Below, one piece after another: positions 34,280 through 42,881 of a stretch of DNA of 64,000 bases. Location: contig NZ_CP012673.1 of assembly GCF_002950945.1 (NCBI RefSeq), positions 124,001 to 188,000 of the forward strand. The letters are read 5' to 3'. A program made the position numbers and the translations under genes. The stretch comes from Sorangium cellulosum (lineage in GTDB: Bacteria; Myxococcota_A; Polyangia; Polyangiales; Polyangiaceae). How positions within the stretch are numbered: position 1 is the stretch's first letter; each line of letters starts with the position of its first letter. The notes beneath the pieces were generated by a model, which worked only from the letters and a program-made list of their open reading frames with translations, did no database searches and was not told the DNA's origin.

Positions 34280-35827
34280 ATGGGTCGATGGTCCGTTCTG
34301 TTGTGTGCATCAGCGCTCGTCGCGTGTGGTTCGGGGGACGGGTCGGCGGGCGGCGGCGACGCCGGCTCCGGGGGCGGGGCGGGCGGCGGCGGCGCCAGCT
34401 CCGGGGGTGGGGCGGGCGGCACCGGCGGTGGGGCGGGCGGCGGGGGCGAGGGGGCCCCTCACGCGTTTCGTTATGGCGTGAACCTCGGCCATCGCAATGC
34501 GGCGTGGGGCGATGACAAGGAGGCTACACTCGCGGCGCGCGCGGGCGTCCGCAGCCTCCGCGTCAAGCTCCCCGCGGCCCACCTCGCGACGTGGGGATAC
34601 GACATCGAGCTCGGTGACCTCCAGACCTACGCGTCCCTCGGCATGGCCGAGCACATCGGGTTTCTCATCGGCTCCGAGTCGGTGGACCTGACGGTGGCGC
34701 CGCCTGGCGCGGCCGACTGGCAGAACGAGCACTACATCCCGAAGAGCCTCTACGAGCCGATCTTCTCGCCCGACGGGTCGGTGAACCCGGCCAATACGTG
34801 GGCCTCGTACGTGTACCGGACGGTCGACACCTACAAATCGTGGATCCACCTGTGGCACGTGTGGAACGAGCCCGACTGGGTGGCCGACTGGCGCGTCACC
34901 GAGACGTGGGAGACCGAGCCGCCGGAGGCCGCCGACCTCCCCCGGTTCAACGGATCGATCTTCGACTACGTCCGCATGCTGCGCGTCACGAAGGAGGCCG
35001 CGCGCAAGGCCGACCCCGACGCGCGGATCGCGACGGGAGGCATCGGTTATCCTGCGTTCCTCTCGGCGGTCCTGCGCTACACCGACAACCCCGACGGCGG
35101 GACCGTCACGCCGGAGTACCCGGAGAAGGGCGGCGCCTATATCGATGTCGTCGACTTCCATTATTATCCGATCTTCAGCCCGAAGAGCTCGGACGCGTCC
35201 GTCGACGATTTCCTGGACCTGAAGGGCGCCTTCGCCGCGGCGCTGGCCGACGCCGGCGTGGAGGCCGAGGGGTGGAACGTGTCGGAGACCGGCGCGCCGC
35301 TCGCGCCGACGCCGGATTACCCGGAGGTGGGGAGCCCGGAGTATGCGCGCAACTACCTCCTCAAGATGATGATCATGGCGCAGGCGCACGGGATCGGCGG
35401 CGTCGACTGGTTCATCCTCTCGAACGGCGAGGAAGGGAGCGACGACGTGTTCGCGCACATGGGGCTTTACAGCGACGTCGGCGCCCTTTCCGGCGTGGAT
35501 CAGGCGACCAGGACCGACCTCGGCGAGGCGTACACCACGCTGAGCGAGGTGCTCTCCGGCGCGAGCTACGATGACGCGGCGACCCGGGGGCTCGCGCTGC
35601 CGGGGGGCGCGCGAGGCGCCGTCTTCAAGAAGGACGGCAAGCGCCGCATCGCCCTCTGGGCCGTGACGCCGAGCAGCACGGAGGACACGTCGGCGAGCGT
35701 CGAGCTCGCGACGGCGACGGGGTTCGACGTCCACGCGTGGGACGGCGCGAGCACGTCCGCCGATGCGAGCGGCGGCAAGGTGACGCTCGCCCTGACGGGG
35801 AGCCCGGTGCTCCTGGTCGAGAGGTGA
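34280..35827 (+). CDS. Secreted glycoside hydrolase, clan GH-A-like TIM barrel
   Basis: A 515-residue lipoprotein (lipobox ALVAC, Cys16) with a Gly/Ser linker to about residue 55. A TIM-barrel domain follows. The acid/base candidate is Glu in WHVWNEPDW (about 195), the classic N-E-P of clan GH-A. The nucleophile candidate is Glu in WNVSETGAP (about 334). YIDVVDFHYYP is another barrel strand. The last ~90 residues form a beta-sandwich (GAVFKKDGKRRIALWAV, VLLVER) as in GH39, GH51 and GH30 enzymes. I cannot fix the family or substrate; xylan or arabinan is plausible from context. The ATG follows GGGAGGAGG. It converges with the SGNH gene, 10 bp apart. Confidence 0.75.
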   Translation: MGRWSVLLCASALVACGSGDGSAGGGDAGSGGGAGGGGASSGGGAGGTGGGAGGGGEGAPHAFRYGVNLGHRNAAWGDDKEATLAARAGVRSLRVKLPAAHLATWGYDIELGDLQTYASLGMAEHIGFLIGSESVDLTVAPPGAADWQNEHYIPKSLYEPIFSPDGSVNPANTWASYVYRTVDTYKSWIHLWHVWNEPDWVADWRVTETWETEPPEAADLPRFNGSIFDYVRMLRVTKEAARKADPDARIATGGIGYPAFLSAVLRYTDNPDGGTVTPEYPEKGGAYIDVVDFHYYPIFSPKSSDASVDDFLDLKGAFAAALADAGVEAEGWNVSETGAPLAPTPDYPEVGSPEYARNYLLKMMIMAQAHGIGGVDWFILSNGEEGSDDVFAHMGLYSDVGALSGVDQATRTDLGEAYTTLSEVLSGASYDDAATRGLALPGGARGAVFKKDGKRRIALWAVTPSSTEDTSASVELATATGFDVHAWDGASTSADASGGKVTLALTGSPVLLVER

Positions 35828-35837
35828 CCGCCGGCGG

Positions 35838-37076
35838 CTACTTCAAGTACGAGAGGGGCACGGCGTTCGCCATCGCCTCGTGGCCGGCGTCATTGGGGTG
35901 CAGGTGATCGCCGCTGTCGAACGAGGCGAGGAGTTTTGTAGGCTGCTCCGGGTCACGCACGGCGGCGTCGAAATCGATGACCCCGTCGTAGGAGGTGTTG
36001 CCGCGGATCCACGTGTTGACCTCCTGGCGCATGGCCTCTCCCTCGGGCGTGTAGTAGGGCGGGAACGCTTCCTCGAACGGCATCAGCGTGCCGACGAACG
36101 CCTTGACCCCCTTCGCCCTCGCCCTGTCGGCGAGCGACTTGAGCCCGTCGATCATCTGATCCGCCGTCGCCTCCTCGGCGGGCCCCAAGAATCCCGGCAT
36201 CCCGATGTCGTTGATGCCGATCAAGACAATGACATGCGTCACCCCCGGCGTGCCCAGCACGTCGCGCTCGAAGCGCGACACGGCGCTTGGACCGACGCTG
36301 TCCCGGAGCAGCCTGTTGCCGCCGAGCCCCTGGTTGACGACCGCGAACATCCGCGTCTCCGGATCCACCTGGAGCCGCGCGAAGAGCCGATCCGAGTAGC
36401 GCTTCTCGGCGTCCATCGTCGAGCTCGATCCGTCCGTGATCGAGTCGCCGAACGTGACGACGACCTTCTGGGGCTCCGTGGACTCGACGTCGACGCCCGC
36501 GAGCCAGTACGTGGACGTGATGTTGGTCGGCGACGTCAAAGCCTCGCTCGCCGCCTGGTTTCCCTTGGCCACCGCGTGCGTCGTGAGGGAGAACGGGTGC
36601 CACGTCGCCGGCTCCGACGCCGCCGCGCTGTAAATGCTCACGATGAGGCGGTCACCCGGGCTCACCGCGAGATTCACGCCGTCGCTCACCGCCTCGCTGG
36701 CCGGCGGGATCGACGCGCTCGGCTTGCCGGAGAACTGGACCCGCCGGTCGGTGCCCGGCGCCGCGACGAACGGCGAGGCCTCTTTCGCCACGTGGACCTC
36801 GGCGAGCTCCAGCGGCTGGGTCCCGAAGAGGTTCGAGAGCCGCAGCCGGACCTGATCGCCGGAGGCGGTGACGGCGATCCTCTGGCGCACGGTCTCGTCG
36901 CTGAAGCCACGCGGCGCCAGGTCGGGGAACGGCGAGTCCGCCCCCTGCATCGTCGCCCCCCACGCGGCCGTCCAGCTCGCGACGGGCGCCTCGTCGTCAC
37001 CGCCGCAGCCGGCGGTGGCCAGGGCCAAAACAGATGCTCCTACGGTCGACACACGGGTGAATTTGGATGCGATCAT
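35838..37076 (-). CDS. SGNH/GDSL-family hydrolase lipoprotein
   Basis: A 412-residue lipoprotein (lipobox ATAGC, Cys24). An N-terminal beta-sandwich domain (about 35-195) precedes the SGNH hydrolase. Block I is FGDSITDG (Ser about 208), block II GLGGNR, block III IGINDIG and block V DHLHPND (Asp/His near 387-391), so all four catalytic blocks are intact. This two-domain form is known among carbohydrate esterases and rhamnogalacturonan or xylan acetyl esterases (CE2/CE12-like), which suits the surrounding genes. The ATG at 37076 follows GGAGTGAGG; the upstream GTG is less likely. The stop lies 10 bp from the convergent hydrolase gene. Confidence 0.82.
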   Translation of the reverse strand: MIASKFTRVSTVGASVLALATAGCGGDDEAPVASWTAAWGATMQGADSPFPDLAPRGFSDETVRQRIAVTASGDQVRLRLSNLFGTQPLELAEVHVAKEASPFVAAPGTDRRVQFSGKPSASIPPASEAVSDGVNLAVSPGDRLIVSIYSAAASEPATWHPFSLTTHAVAKGNQAASEALTSPTNITSTYWLAGVDVESTEPQKVVVTFGDSITDGSSSTMDAEKRYSDRLFARLQVDPETRMFAVVNQGLGGNRLLRDSVGPSAVSRFERDVLGTPGVTHVIVLIGINDIGMPGFLGPAEEATADQMIDGLKSLADRARAKGVKAFVGTLMPFEEAFPPYYTPEGEAMRQEVNTWIRGNTSYDGVIDFDAAVRDPEQPTKLLASFDSGDHLHPNDAGHEAMANAVPLSYLK

Positions 37077-37084
37077 CACACACC

Positions 37085-37372
37085 TCACTCCACGGAAAGC
37101 TGCTCATTCCTGGCTTCACTCGGGCGACGAACGACCGCCGGCGGGATCGACAGCGCGAGACACTTTTTTTGCGCCCCCGCCCGGCGCGCGGCCGGGAGGC
37201 TACCCGAGGGGCTCGGCCCCTCGAGCTCCTCGCGGATCTCGACCTCGCCCTCTCCGTCCGGGCCGAGCGGGTAGGGGTAGCGCTTGACCCACCCGATGGC
37301 CTGGTCCAGCGACCTCGCCTGGATCAGCCAGTCGCCGGCGACGAGCTCCTTCGCCCCGGCGAAGGGCCACAC
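37085..37372 (-). pseudogene. N-terminally truncated YciI-like gene
   Basis: The frame encodes WPFAGAKELVAGDWLIQ, then SLDQAIGWVKRYPYPLGP and EGEVEIREELE. This corresponds to the second half of YciI-family proteins (G-P-F-A-E-T-K-E, then the L-D-E-A-I-E-W-A helix and the E-I-R strand). The first ~60 residues of the fold, including the catalytic-region His, are not present in any frame upstream, and an in-frame stop lies near 37435. The protein then runs into an unrelated tail. It is best read as a remnant, though the remaining frame is intact and 8 bp from the SGNH start. Confidence 0.6.
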
Positions 37373-37485
37373 CGGAGCCGCCCTCGACGGGTGGCCGCCC
37401 TGCCCAGGAATTGCGGCGGCAGGTGCGCGTTGTCCTCAACTCCTCGCGCTGCCTGCGCTGCCCCGTCGTGACGAGAACTCACGCT

Positions 37486-38145
37486 CTAGCGGATGTCGTC
37501 GACGCTCACGCCGAGTCGCTCGGCGTAGAGGCCAAGGGTGCGCTGCCACGCCGGGCGGGCATGACAGCGCTCGTAGTAGGCCTTGAGCCTCGGGAAGGGC
37601 TGCATCAGGTCGGTCTTGCGGATGCTGCGCAGGACGCCGGCCATCATGATGTCGGCCGCCGTGAAATCGGCGCAGGCGATCCACTCGCGGCCCTCGAGGC
37701 GGCGCTCGAGGTGGCCGAGCCAGCGGCGGGCGAGCTTGGGCACCTCCGCGTGGAGCTTGTGCGCGGCCTTGCCGCTGTCGAATATGCCGATCAGGTCGAT
37801 GCACACCAGGGTCGGCTCGACGGTGCTGGCCGCGGCGAAGCACCACTGGACGACGCAGGTGCGGCCCTGGACGTCGCCCGGGATCAGCTTGCCGGCCTTC
37901 TCCGCCAGGTAGAGCACCACCGCGGCAGATTCGGCCACCACGAAGCCGTCGTCGTCGATGACCGGCGCCTGGTGGAAGGGGCTGATGCGGCCGTAGGCGT
38001 CGCTGTCGAGCTCGCCGGCGGTGTGGTCGAGCGCGTGGACTCGATACGGCAGCCCGGTCTCCTCGAGCGCCCACTGCGCCCGGAGGTCTTTCGTTTCGCC
38101 GACCCCCTCGGGGAAGATCCTTCCGAAGCCATAGAGCGTGATCAT
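37486..38145 (-). CDS. Glutathione S-transferase family protein
   Basis: A 219-residue GST. The thioredoxin-like domain starts MITLYGFGRIFP and has FHQAPVIDDDGFVVAESAAVVLYLAEK, with the cis-Pro and the Glu-Ser glutathione-binding pair. The C-terminal domain includes REWIACADFTAADIMMAGVL, the usual N-capping box. It then ends PFPRLKAYYERCHARPAWQR, typical of bacterial GSTs. ATG 38145 follows GGAGG. It is more similar to housekeeping-type GSTs than to the one at 24644. It is flanked by a YciI remnant and an epimerase remnant, so the local region has been rearranged. Function beyond detoxification or peroxide reduction cannot be specified. Confidence 0.85.
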   Translation of the reverse strand: MITLYGFGRIFPEGVGETKDLRAQWALEETGLPYRVHALDHTAGELDSDAYGRISPFHQAPVIDDDGFVVAESAAVVLYLAEKAGKLIPGDVQGRTCVVQWCFAAASTVEPTLVCIDLIGIFDSGKAAHKLHAEVPKLARRWLGHLERRLEGREWIACADFTAADIMMAGVLRSIRKTDLMQPFPRLKAYYERCHARPAWQRTLGLYAERLGVSVDDIR

Positions 38146-38405
38146 GTCGTCCTCCGATCGGTGCCCGGATCCACCGGTCCACGCCGGAGGCTGCCATGCC
38201 GCGGACGGCGGCGCGAGCTCCATCGCCAGACCGCGCGCGAGAGCCTCCATCTTCGTCGAGCGGCTCCGAGCACCGCGGTGCCAAAGTCGTTCGGATGATC
38301 GGTCAACTCGCCCTACACGAAGCGGCTCAGGCGGATCGCGAGCGCTGGAGCGACCTGCTCGCGCGGCTCCTCGATCAGGCTCCGGACCGTTGAACCAGCT
38401 GCGCG

Positions 38406-38804
38406 ATGGCGCGCGCGCTCGCCTCGTTCGCGGGTGAGAACACGAACATCGAGAAGAGAGCCGCTGGTTACGTCGACGATGGCAATCATCACTGGCTCGC
38501 GGTGCATCGCGACGATGCGGCGCCGTTGTACCGGCTTGCCGTCGAGAGCGCACCGCCGGGATCCGTGTTGCACGGCGTCGCTGAGGAAGGCATCGCGATG
38601 CGCGCGATCGCGGAGACGATCAGCAAAGGCACCGGTGTGCCGACGAAGAGCGTGCCGGCCGCGGAGGCAGGCGCTCACTTCGGATGGATGTCGATGGTCG
38701 TCGGGCTCGATAACCGCGCCTCGAGCAAGGCGACGCGTGAGCTACTCGGCTGGAAGCCGGAGCAGCCGGGCCTGCTCGACGACATGCGCGCTCACTACTT
38801 CTGA
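38406..38804 (+). pseudogene. C-terminal remnant of a NAD-dependent epimerase/dehydratase
   Basis: From about 38466 the translation matches the C-terminal half of short-chain epimerases: YVDDGNHHWLAVHRDDAAPLYRLAVE, HGVAEEGIAMRAIAETI, AHFGWMSMV and SSKATRELLGWKP, ending LLDDMRAHYF. The N-terminal Rossmann half, with the GxxGxxG loop and the catalytic YxxxK, is absent in every frame. The first ~20 residues are unrelated. The frame itself is intact, but the product cannot bind NAD. Adjacent small frames (38298-38393) show nothing recognisable. Confidence 0.7.
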
Positions 38805-38843
38805 TCTACCGTGCGGCCATGAACGGCTTGTCCGTACCTGCCG

Positions 38844-41800
38844 TCAGCCATCCTCGGCCCATCCGTGATCGGGGTTGAACACCACGAACGTCCCGGTCCG
38901 GATCGACGCCTCGAGGTGCGACGCGACGGCGGGTGAGGCCTCCGCGACCTTGCGGACGACGCCGCGGATCCGCTTCTGGACGTTGACCCGGGCGCGCTCG
39001 GTGGCGGCCGCGGTCCGGCGGTCACGGCCGCCGAGGCCGACCGCCGCCGACAGCTCGTGCTCGAGGAACTCGAGCTCGGCGCGCGCCCGGTCGCACCGCG
39101 CGGGATCGGCGAAGGCCTCGGCCTGCGCCACCTCGGCCCGGAGCTCGTCGATGCGGCGCTTGTATTGCTGCTTGGCGGCCGCGTCGAGCGCCGGACCGGC
39201 GTCGCCGAGGTCGATCGGCTCGCCCTCGCCCGCGAGCTCGAGCACGTGGAGGGGGCGGCCCGGACACGCGAGGACCCTCGCCAGGATCTCGACCGCGCGC
39301 GAGTGCTTGAGCAGGATGCGGTCGGAACCACGGGCGAGGGTCCAGACCTCCCCGGCGCGCGTGAGCTCGACGGCGCCGCCGGCCAGGGGCGCGCTCGCGG
39401 CGTCCTCGACCCGCGCCGTCGCCAGCGAGCGGTCCGCGAGCAGCGCCTCGACCCGGGCGCCGAGCGCCGCGAGGCCGAGCGCGCTCGCCTCGGCGCGCGC
39501 CCGCCGCGCGAGCGTCAGGGCGCGGGTCCGGTCGCCGCCGGCGTTCCGGGCGACCAGCGCCCTCGCCAGCAGGTAACTCGCGCGGGCGGCCATGGGGCGC
39601 GCGCCCATCCGCTCGGCCGCGTCGACCGCGTCCTCGAGCATCGCGGCTGCCCGATCGAGCTCGCCGGCGAGCCCGAGCAGGCCGCCGACGAAGTAGGCGC
39701 CGGGCCCGTCGTACGTCAGCCCGAAGGGGTTCGACGTCACCGCCGCCGCGCGATCGAGCAGCTCGGGCTCGGCCCTCTCGAGCAGCACCTTCGCCTCGCC
39801 GGCGAGCGCCGGGTGGTCGAGATCGATGAGCGCGCTCGCGAGCACGGCGCAGCCCCACGCGTCGAACGCGCGCAGCCGCCGCGGCCACGACGTGCCGTCG
39901 AGGGCCCGCCTCGCGGCGTCGCCGTGGCCCATCCGCGCGTACAAGGCCGCGCTCAGCCCGCCGCACACGAGGTCGGCGTGGCCGAACGCGCCGCCGAGCT
40001 CGGCGATGACCGGCGCGATCTGCTCGGCGCCCGCGGGCTCGCGCGCGATCAGCGCCATCGCGCGGTGCATCGCCAGCGTGAGCGCCGCCGGCGGATCCTC
40101 GGCGCGCGCGGCCTCGGCGGCCGCCTCGGCCTGGGCCCGCTCGGCGTCGGGCCAGCGGCCCTCGAGCAGCGCCCACGTCGAGCGCAGGAGCAGGCTCCGC
40201 CAGCGCCAGCGGGCGTGGCCCAGCGCCTGGCCGAGCCGCGTGAACGCCTCGGTCGCCGCGCGGGCCTCCTCGATCTCGCCGAGCTCCAGCGCGTCGATGA
40301 GGAGCCGGCCATAACCGCGCTGGGCGAGCACCAGGTCGTTCCGCCGGGTCGCGAGCGCGACGAGCTCGCGGGAGAGCGGCAGCCGCTCGCGCGGCGGGCC
40401 GAAGTTGGTCAGCGCGGCCCCCGCCGAGGTCACGACCGCGAGGCGCGTCCCGGGATCGCGCTCGTCGCTCGCCAGGGCCAGCGCGGCGCGCGCGATCCCC
40501 ATGGGCACGTGCGGGTCGTCGGCCGGCTGCAGCGCCGCGGCGCGGCGGGCCATGAGGCGCGCGCGCAGGGACGGGGCGGCCTCGCCGAGGGCGTGCTCGG
40601 CCTCCTCGAGCAAGGCGACGAGCACGGGATCCACGATCGCGATCCGGATCTCGCTCCCGTAGAGCAGGGCCGCCTGAGCGAGCCGCTCGGCGTCCCCGTG
40701 GCGCCGGGCCCGCGCCGCCGTCCGGGCGCAGAGCTCCCTGGCGCGGTCGTAACGCCCGGCTCGGGCGAGCGCCTCGGCGAGCTTCAGCTCGACGTCGATG
40801 ACCCGGGCCGGCTCGGGCGGGGCGCGGCCGAGGATCTCGAGGGCGCGCGTGTAGAGCACGCTCGCGCGATCGAAGGCGAGGCTCGCGCACAGGGCCTCCG
40901 CGGCCCGGAGCACGACCGCGAGCGCCCGCTCCGGCGAGACGAGCGGGATGGCCGCGGCGAAGTGGCGGGCGATCGCCTCGTCGCCGACGTCGGCGCCGGC
41001 GTGCTGGCGCTCGGCGAGCGACTCCGCGATGCGCGCGTGGAGCTCGGCGCGCCGCGAGGGCTCGATCTCCTCCTCGAGCGCTTGCCGGAAGAGCGCGTGG
41101 GCGAAGCGGACGCGCTCCGGGTCGACGACCTCGACGACCCCGGTCCTCGCGGCCAGGTGCAGCCGGGCGCGGACGCTGTCGGCCGAGGCGCCGGCGGCGT
41201 GCGCCAGGGCCGCCGTCTCGATCTCGCGCCCCAGGAGGGCGGCCAGCTCGAGCAGCGCCCGGTCCTCGGCGGGCAGCCGGGCGAGCCGGTCGCGGAGCAG
41301 CGCGACCGCGCCGTCGCTCGGCCGGAGGCGCGCGCCGGTCCGCAGGAGGCGCACGCTCTCGTGCACGAACAGCGGGTTGCCGCCGCTGGCCTCGAACACC
41401 TCGTCGACGACGTGGCCGTCGGTCGGCCCGAGATCGGCGATCAGCGCGGCGACCTCGCCGCGACCCAGGCGCGCGAGCTCGAGGACGCTCCCCTCGCGCG
41501 CGATCTTCGCGAGCAGCGCGCCGAGCTCGGCGTCGAGCCGCGCCTCGGCGTCGCGGTGTGTGGCGACGAGGGCCACCGGCAGCGCGCGCAGCGAGCGAGC
41601 GACGTAGTGGAGCGAGAGGAGCGAGGCGCGATCCGCGGCGTGCAGGTCCTCGAGCACGAGGAGCCAGCGCTCGCCGCGCGCGCGCTCGGACAGGAGCGCC
41701 CTCAGCGCGTCGAAGCGACGGAAGCACGCGAGCTCCGGGTCACCCGGGGAGAGGTCCGAGCCCTCCTCGCCCAAGAGCGGTCCGAGGTCCTGGCGCAGCC

Positions 41801-42074
41801 GCGGCTCGAGCGCCCCGGCGTGGACCTGCATGCCGCGGAGCACCTCGATCCAGGGCCAGTACGCCGGCGCGTCCCCGCCGTCCCACGCGGCGCCGCGCGC
41901 GACGTGGATCCCGCGCCGGGCCGCCTCCGCGGCGATCGCGTCGGCGAGCGCGGTCTTCCCGATACCCGGCTCCCCGCACAGCACGGAGAGCGACCCGCGC
42001 CCTTCACACAAGGCGTCGAGGCCGCGGGAGAGCCGGGCTCGCTCGGCGTCACGGCCCACCAGCGTCGCGTTCAC
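38844..42074 (-). CDS. STAND-type AAA ATPase with TPR-like region
   Basis: A 1076-residue signalling ATPase. The N-terminal AAA-ATPase has P-loop GEPGIGKT (34-41) and Walker B LLVLEDLHAAD (about 129-139), plus GGNPLFVHE, the sensor segment typical of MalT/AfsR-like STAND proteins. A long Ala-rich helical region (about 400-900) looks like degenerate TPRs. The C-terminal ~170 residues carry LKHSRAVEILARVLACPGRPLHVLELAG, AVGLGGRDRRTAAATERARVNVQKRIRGVVRK and IRTGTFVVFNPD. I know this C-terminal domain from myxobacterial and actinobacterial STAND ATPases. The start is GTG 42074, 4 bp after the preceding stop. The signal and target are unknown. No DNA-binding domain is evident. Confidence 0.8.
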   Translation of the reverse strand: MNATLVGRDAERARLSRGLDALCEGRGSLSVLCGEPGIGKTALADAIAAEAARRGIHVARGAAWDGGDAPAYWPWIEVLRGMQVHAGALEPRLRQDLGPLLGEEGSDLSPGDPELACFRRFDALRALLSERARGERWLLVLEDLHAADRASLLSLHYVARSLRALPVALVATHRDAEARLDAELGALLAKIAREGSVLELARLGRGEVAALIADLGPTDGHVVDEVFEASGGNPLFVHESVRLLRTGARLRPSDGAVALLRDRLARLPAEDRALLELAALLGREIETAALAHAAGASADSVRARLHLAARTGVVEVVDPERVRFAHALFRQALEEEIEPSRRAELHARIAESLAERQHAGADVGDEAIARHFAAAIPLVSPERALAVVLRAAEALCASLAFDRASVLYTRALEILGRAPPEPARVIDVELKLAEALARAGRYDRARELCARTAARARRHGDAERLAQAALLYGSEIRIAIVDPVLVALLEEAEHALGEAAPSLRARLMARRAAALQPADDPHVPMGIARAALALASDERDPGTRLAVVTSAGAALTNFGPPRERLPLSRELVALATRRNDLVLAQRGYGRLLIDALELGEIEEARAATEAFTRLGQALGHARWRWRSLLLRSTWALLEGRWPDAERAQAEAAAEAARAEDPPAALTLAMHRAMALIAREPAGAEQIAPVIAELGGAFGHADLVCGGLSAALYARMGHGDAARRALDGTSWPRRLRAFDAWGCAVLASALIDLDHPALAGEAKVLLERAEPELLDRAAAVTSNPFGLTYDGPGAYFVGGLLGLAGELDRAAAMLEDAVDAAERMGARPMAARASYLLARALVARNAGGDRTRALTLARRARAEASALGLAALGARVEALLADRSLATARVEDAASAPLAGGAVELTRAGEVWTLARGSDRILLKHSRAVEILARVLACPGRPLHVLELAGEGEPIDLGDAGPALDAAAKQQYKRRIDELRAEVAQAEAFADPARCDRARAELEFLEHELSAAVGLGGRDRRTAAATERARVNVQKRIRGVVRKVAEASPAVASHLEASIRTGTFVVFNPDHGWAEDG

Positions 42075-42078
42075 GGCG

Positions 42079-42540
42079 TCACCGCTGCCAGACGTCGAGC
42101 ACGGACGGGGGCAGCACGTCCGGCGCGACCGCGAGCGCGCCCCGGCTGAGCTGACGCACCAGGCTGTCGAGCACGGCGAAGGCATCGTTGTAGCCAGCGA
42201 GCTGGGCGACGCCGTGCCAGGGCAGCAGCACCTGCCCCGACAGGGCCCCGGACACGGAAAGGTGCCGCAGCGCCGAGCCGGCCGGGACCGGAAGGCGGGG
42301 CGCGGCCGGAAACCCGGCAGCCTGCAGGGCCGCAGTGAGCCGGGATAACACCGCAGGGTCGATGACGCCGGTCCAGGCGTGGTGCTGTCCTATCCGGTAG
42401 TTCTCCAGCCTGGCCACGCCCAGGGCGTCGATCACGAGCACGGTACGGCCGAACGGGTCTCCCGGGTTGTGCTCGTTGCCGGCCTCGTACTCGACCCGGT
42501 CGAAGCCGCGCTGCGCATCACCGGCGATGATCCTGCCCAT
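42079..42540 (-). CDS. Hypothetical protein upstream of the STAND ATPase
   Basis: A 153-residue protein without signal peptide or membrane segment. It contains PFGRTVLVIDALGVARLENYR, HHAWTGVIDPAVLSRLTAALQAAGFP and GQVLLPWHGVAQLAGYNDAFAVLDSLVRQLS. The alternation of strand and helix is protein-like, and I recall similar short proteins next to STAND regulators. Its stop is 4 bp before the GTG of the ATPase gene, so the two are almost certainly co-transcribed and coupled. It may be a partner or inhibitor of the ATPase, but this is inference from position. Confidence 0.65.
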   Translation of the reverse strand: MGRIIAGDAQRGFDRVEYEAGNEHNPGDPFGRTVLVIDALGVARLENYRIGQHHAWTGVIDPAVLSRLTAALQAAGFPAAPRLPVPAGSALRHLSVSGALSGQVLLPWHGVAQLAGYNDAFAVLDSLVRQLSRGALAVAPDVLPPSVLDVWQR

Positions 42541-42881
42541 TTCGGACCTCGGATCCTTTCATTGCGCGCTCCAGCTTGCAAGCGGCGGCGGGGGACGGAA
42601 GGGCATGAAGAAGAGGAGGACGACCGGGACGGGTGATCGCCGCCCGTCGCTTCGCCGCCTCGGGAGTCCCTGACCAGCGCTTGTCGTAGACCTCGCCGAC
42701 CGAGCGCACGAGGAGCGATCAGCGGAAGGGCACGCTCGGTCCTCGTGGGTTATCTAGGTGTCTTTCGCCATGCGCCTGCTCCGCGGCTTACCATCGTGGC
42801 CAACGAGCGCCAGGTCGCCATCCCGCCGAACATGCGGCGACAGGGGATCGCATGCTCCGGCGGTGATGCGCGCGGGCGCGT
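42541..42881. other. Intergenic region with a cupin-gene remnant
   Basis: A 341-bp region upstream of the STAND operon. It contains a fragment similar to the 3' end of the cupin gene at 60532 (separate entry). No intact gene is seen. Confidence 0.5.
42607..42715 (-). pseudogene. Remnant of the 3' end of a cupin gene
   Basis: The translation contains VRSVGEVYDKRWSGT, matching VRSVHEVYDKSQVRD of the cupin at 60532-61071. The DNA also keeps the acidic/GC tail and blocks such as GACCGAGCGCACGAGG and GATCGCCGCCCGTC. The upstream part of the gene is absent. This is a decayed partial duplicate of the cupin gene. Confidence 0.65.

Noticed and set aside
38298..38393. Short frame between the GST and the epimerase remnant as a regulator fragment
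   Set aside because: The 32 residues are too few to assign to any family.
39022..42149. Long open frames on both strands within the STAND ATPase region
   Set aside because: They are compositional shadows; only the frame with the P-loop, Walker B and conserved C-terminal domain is protein-like.
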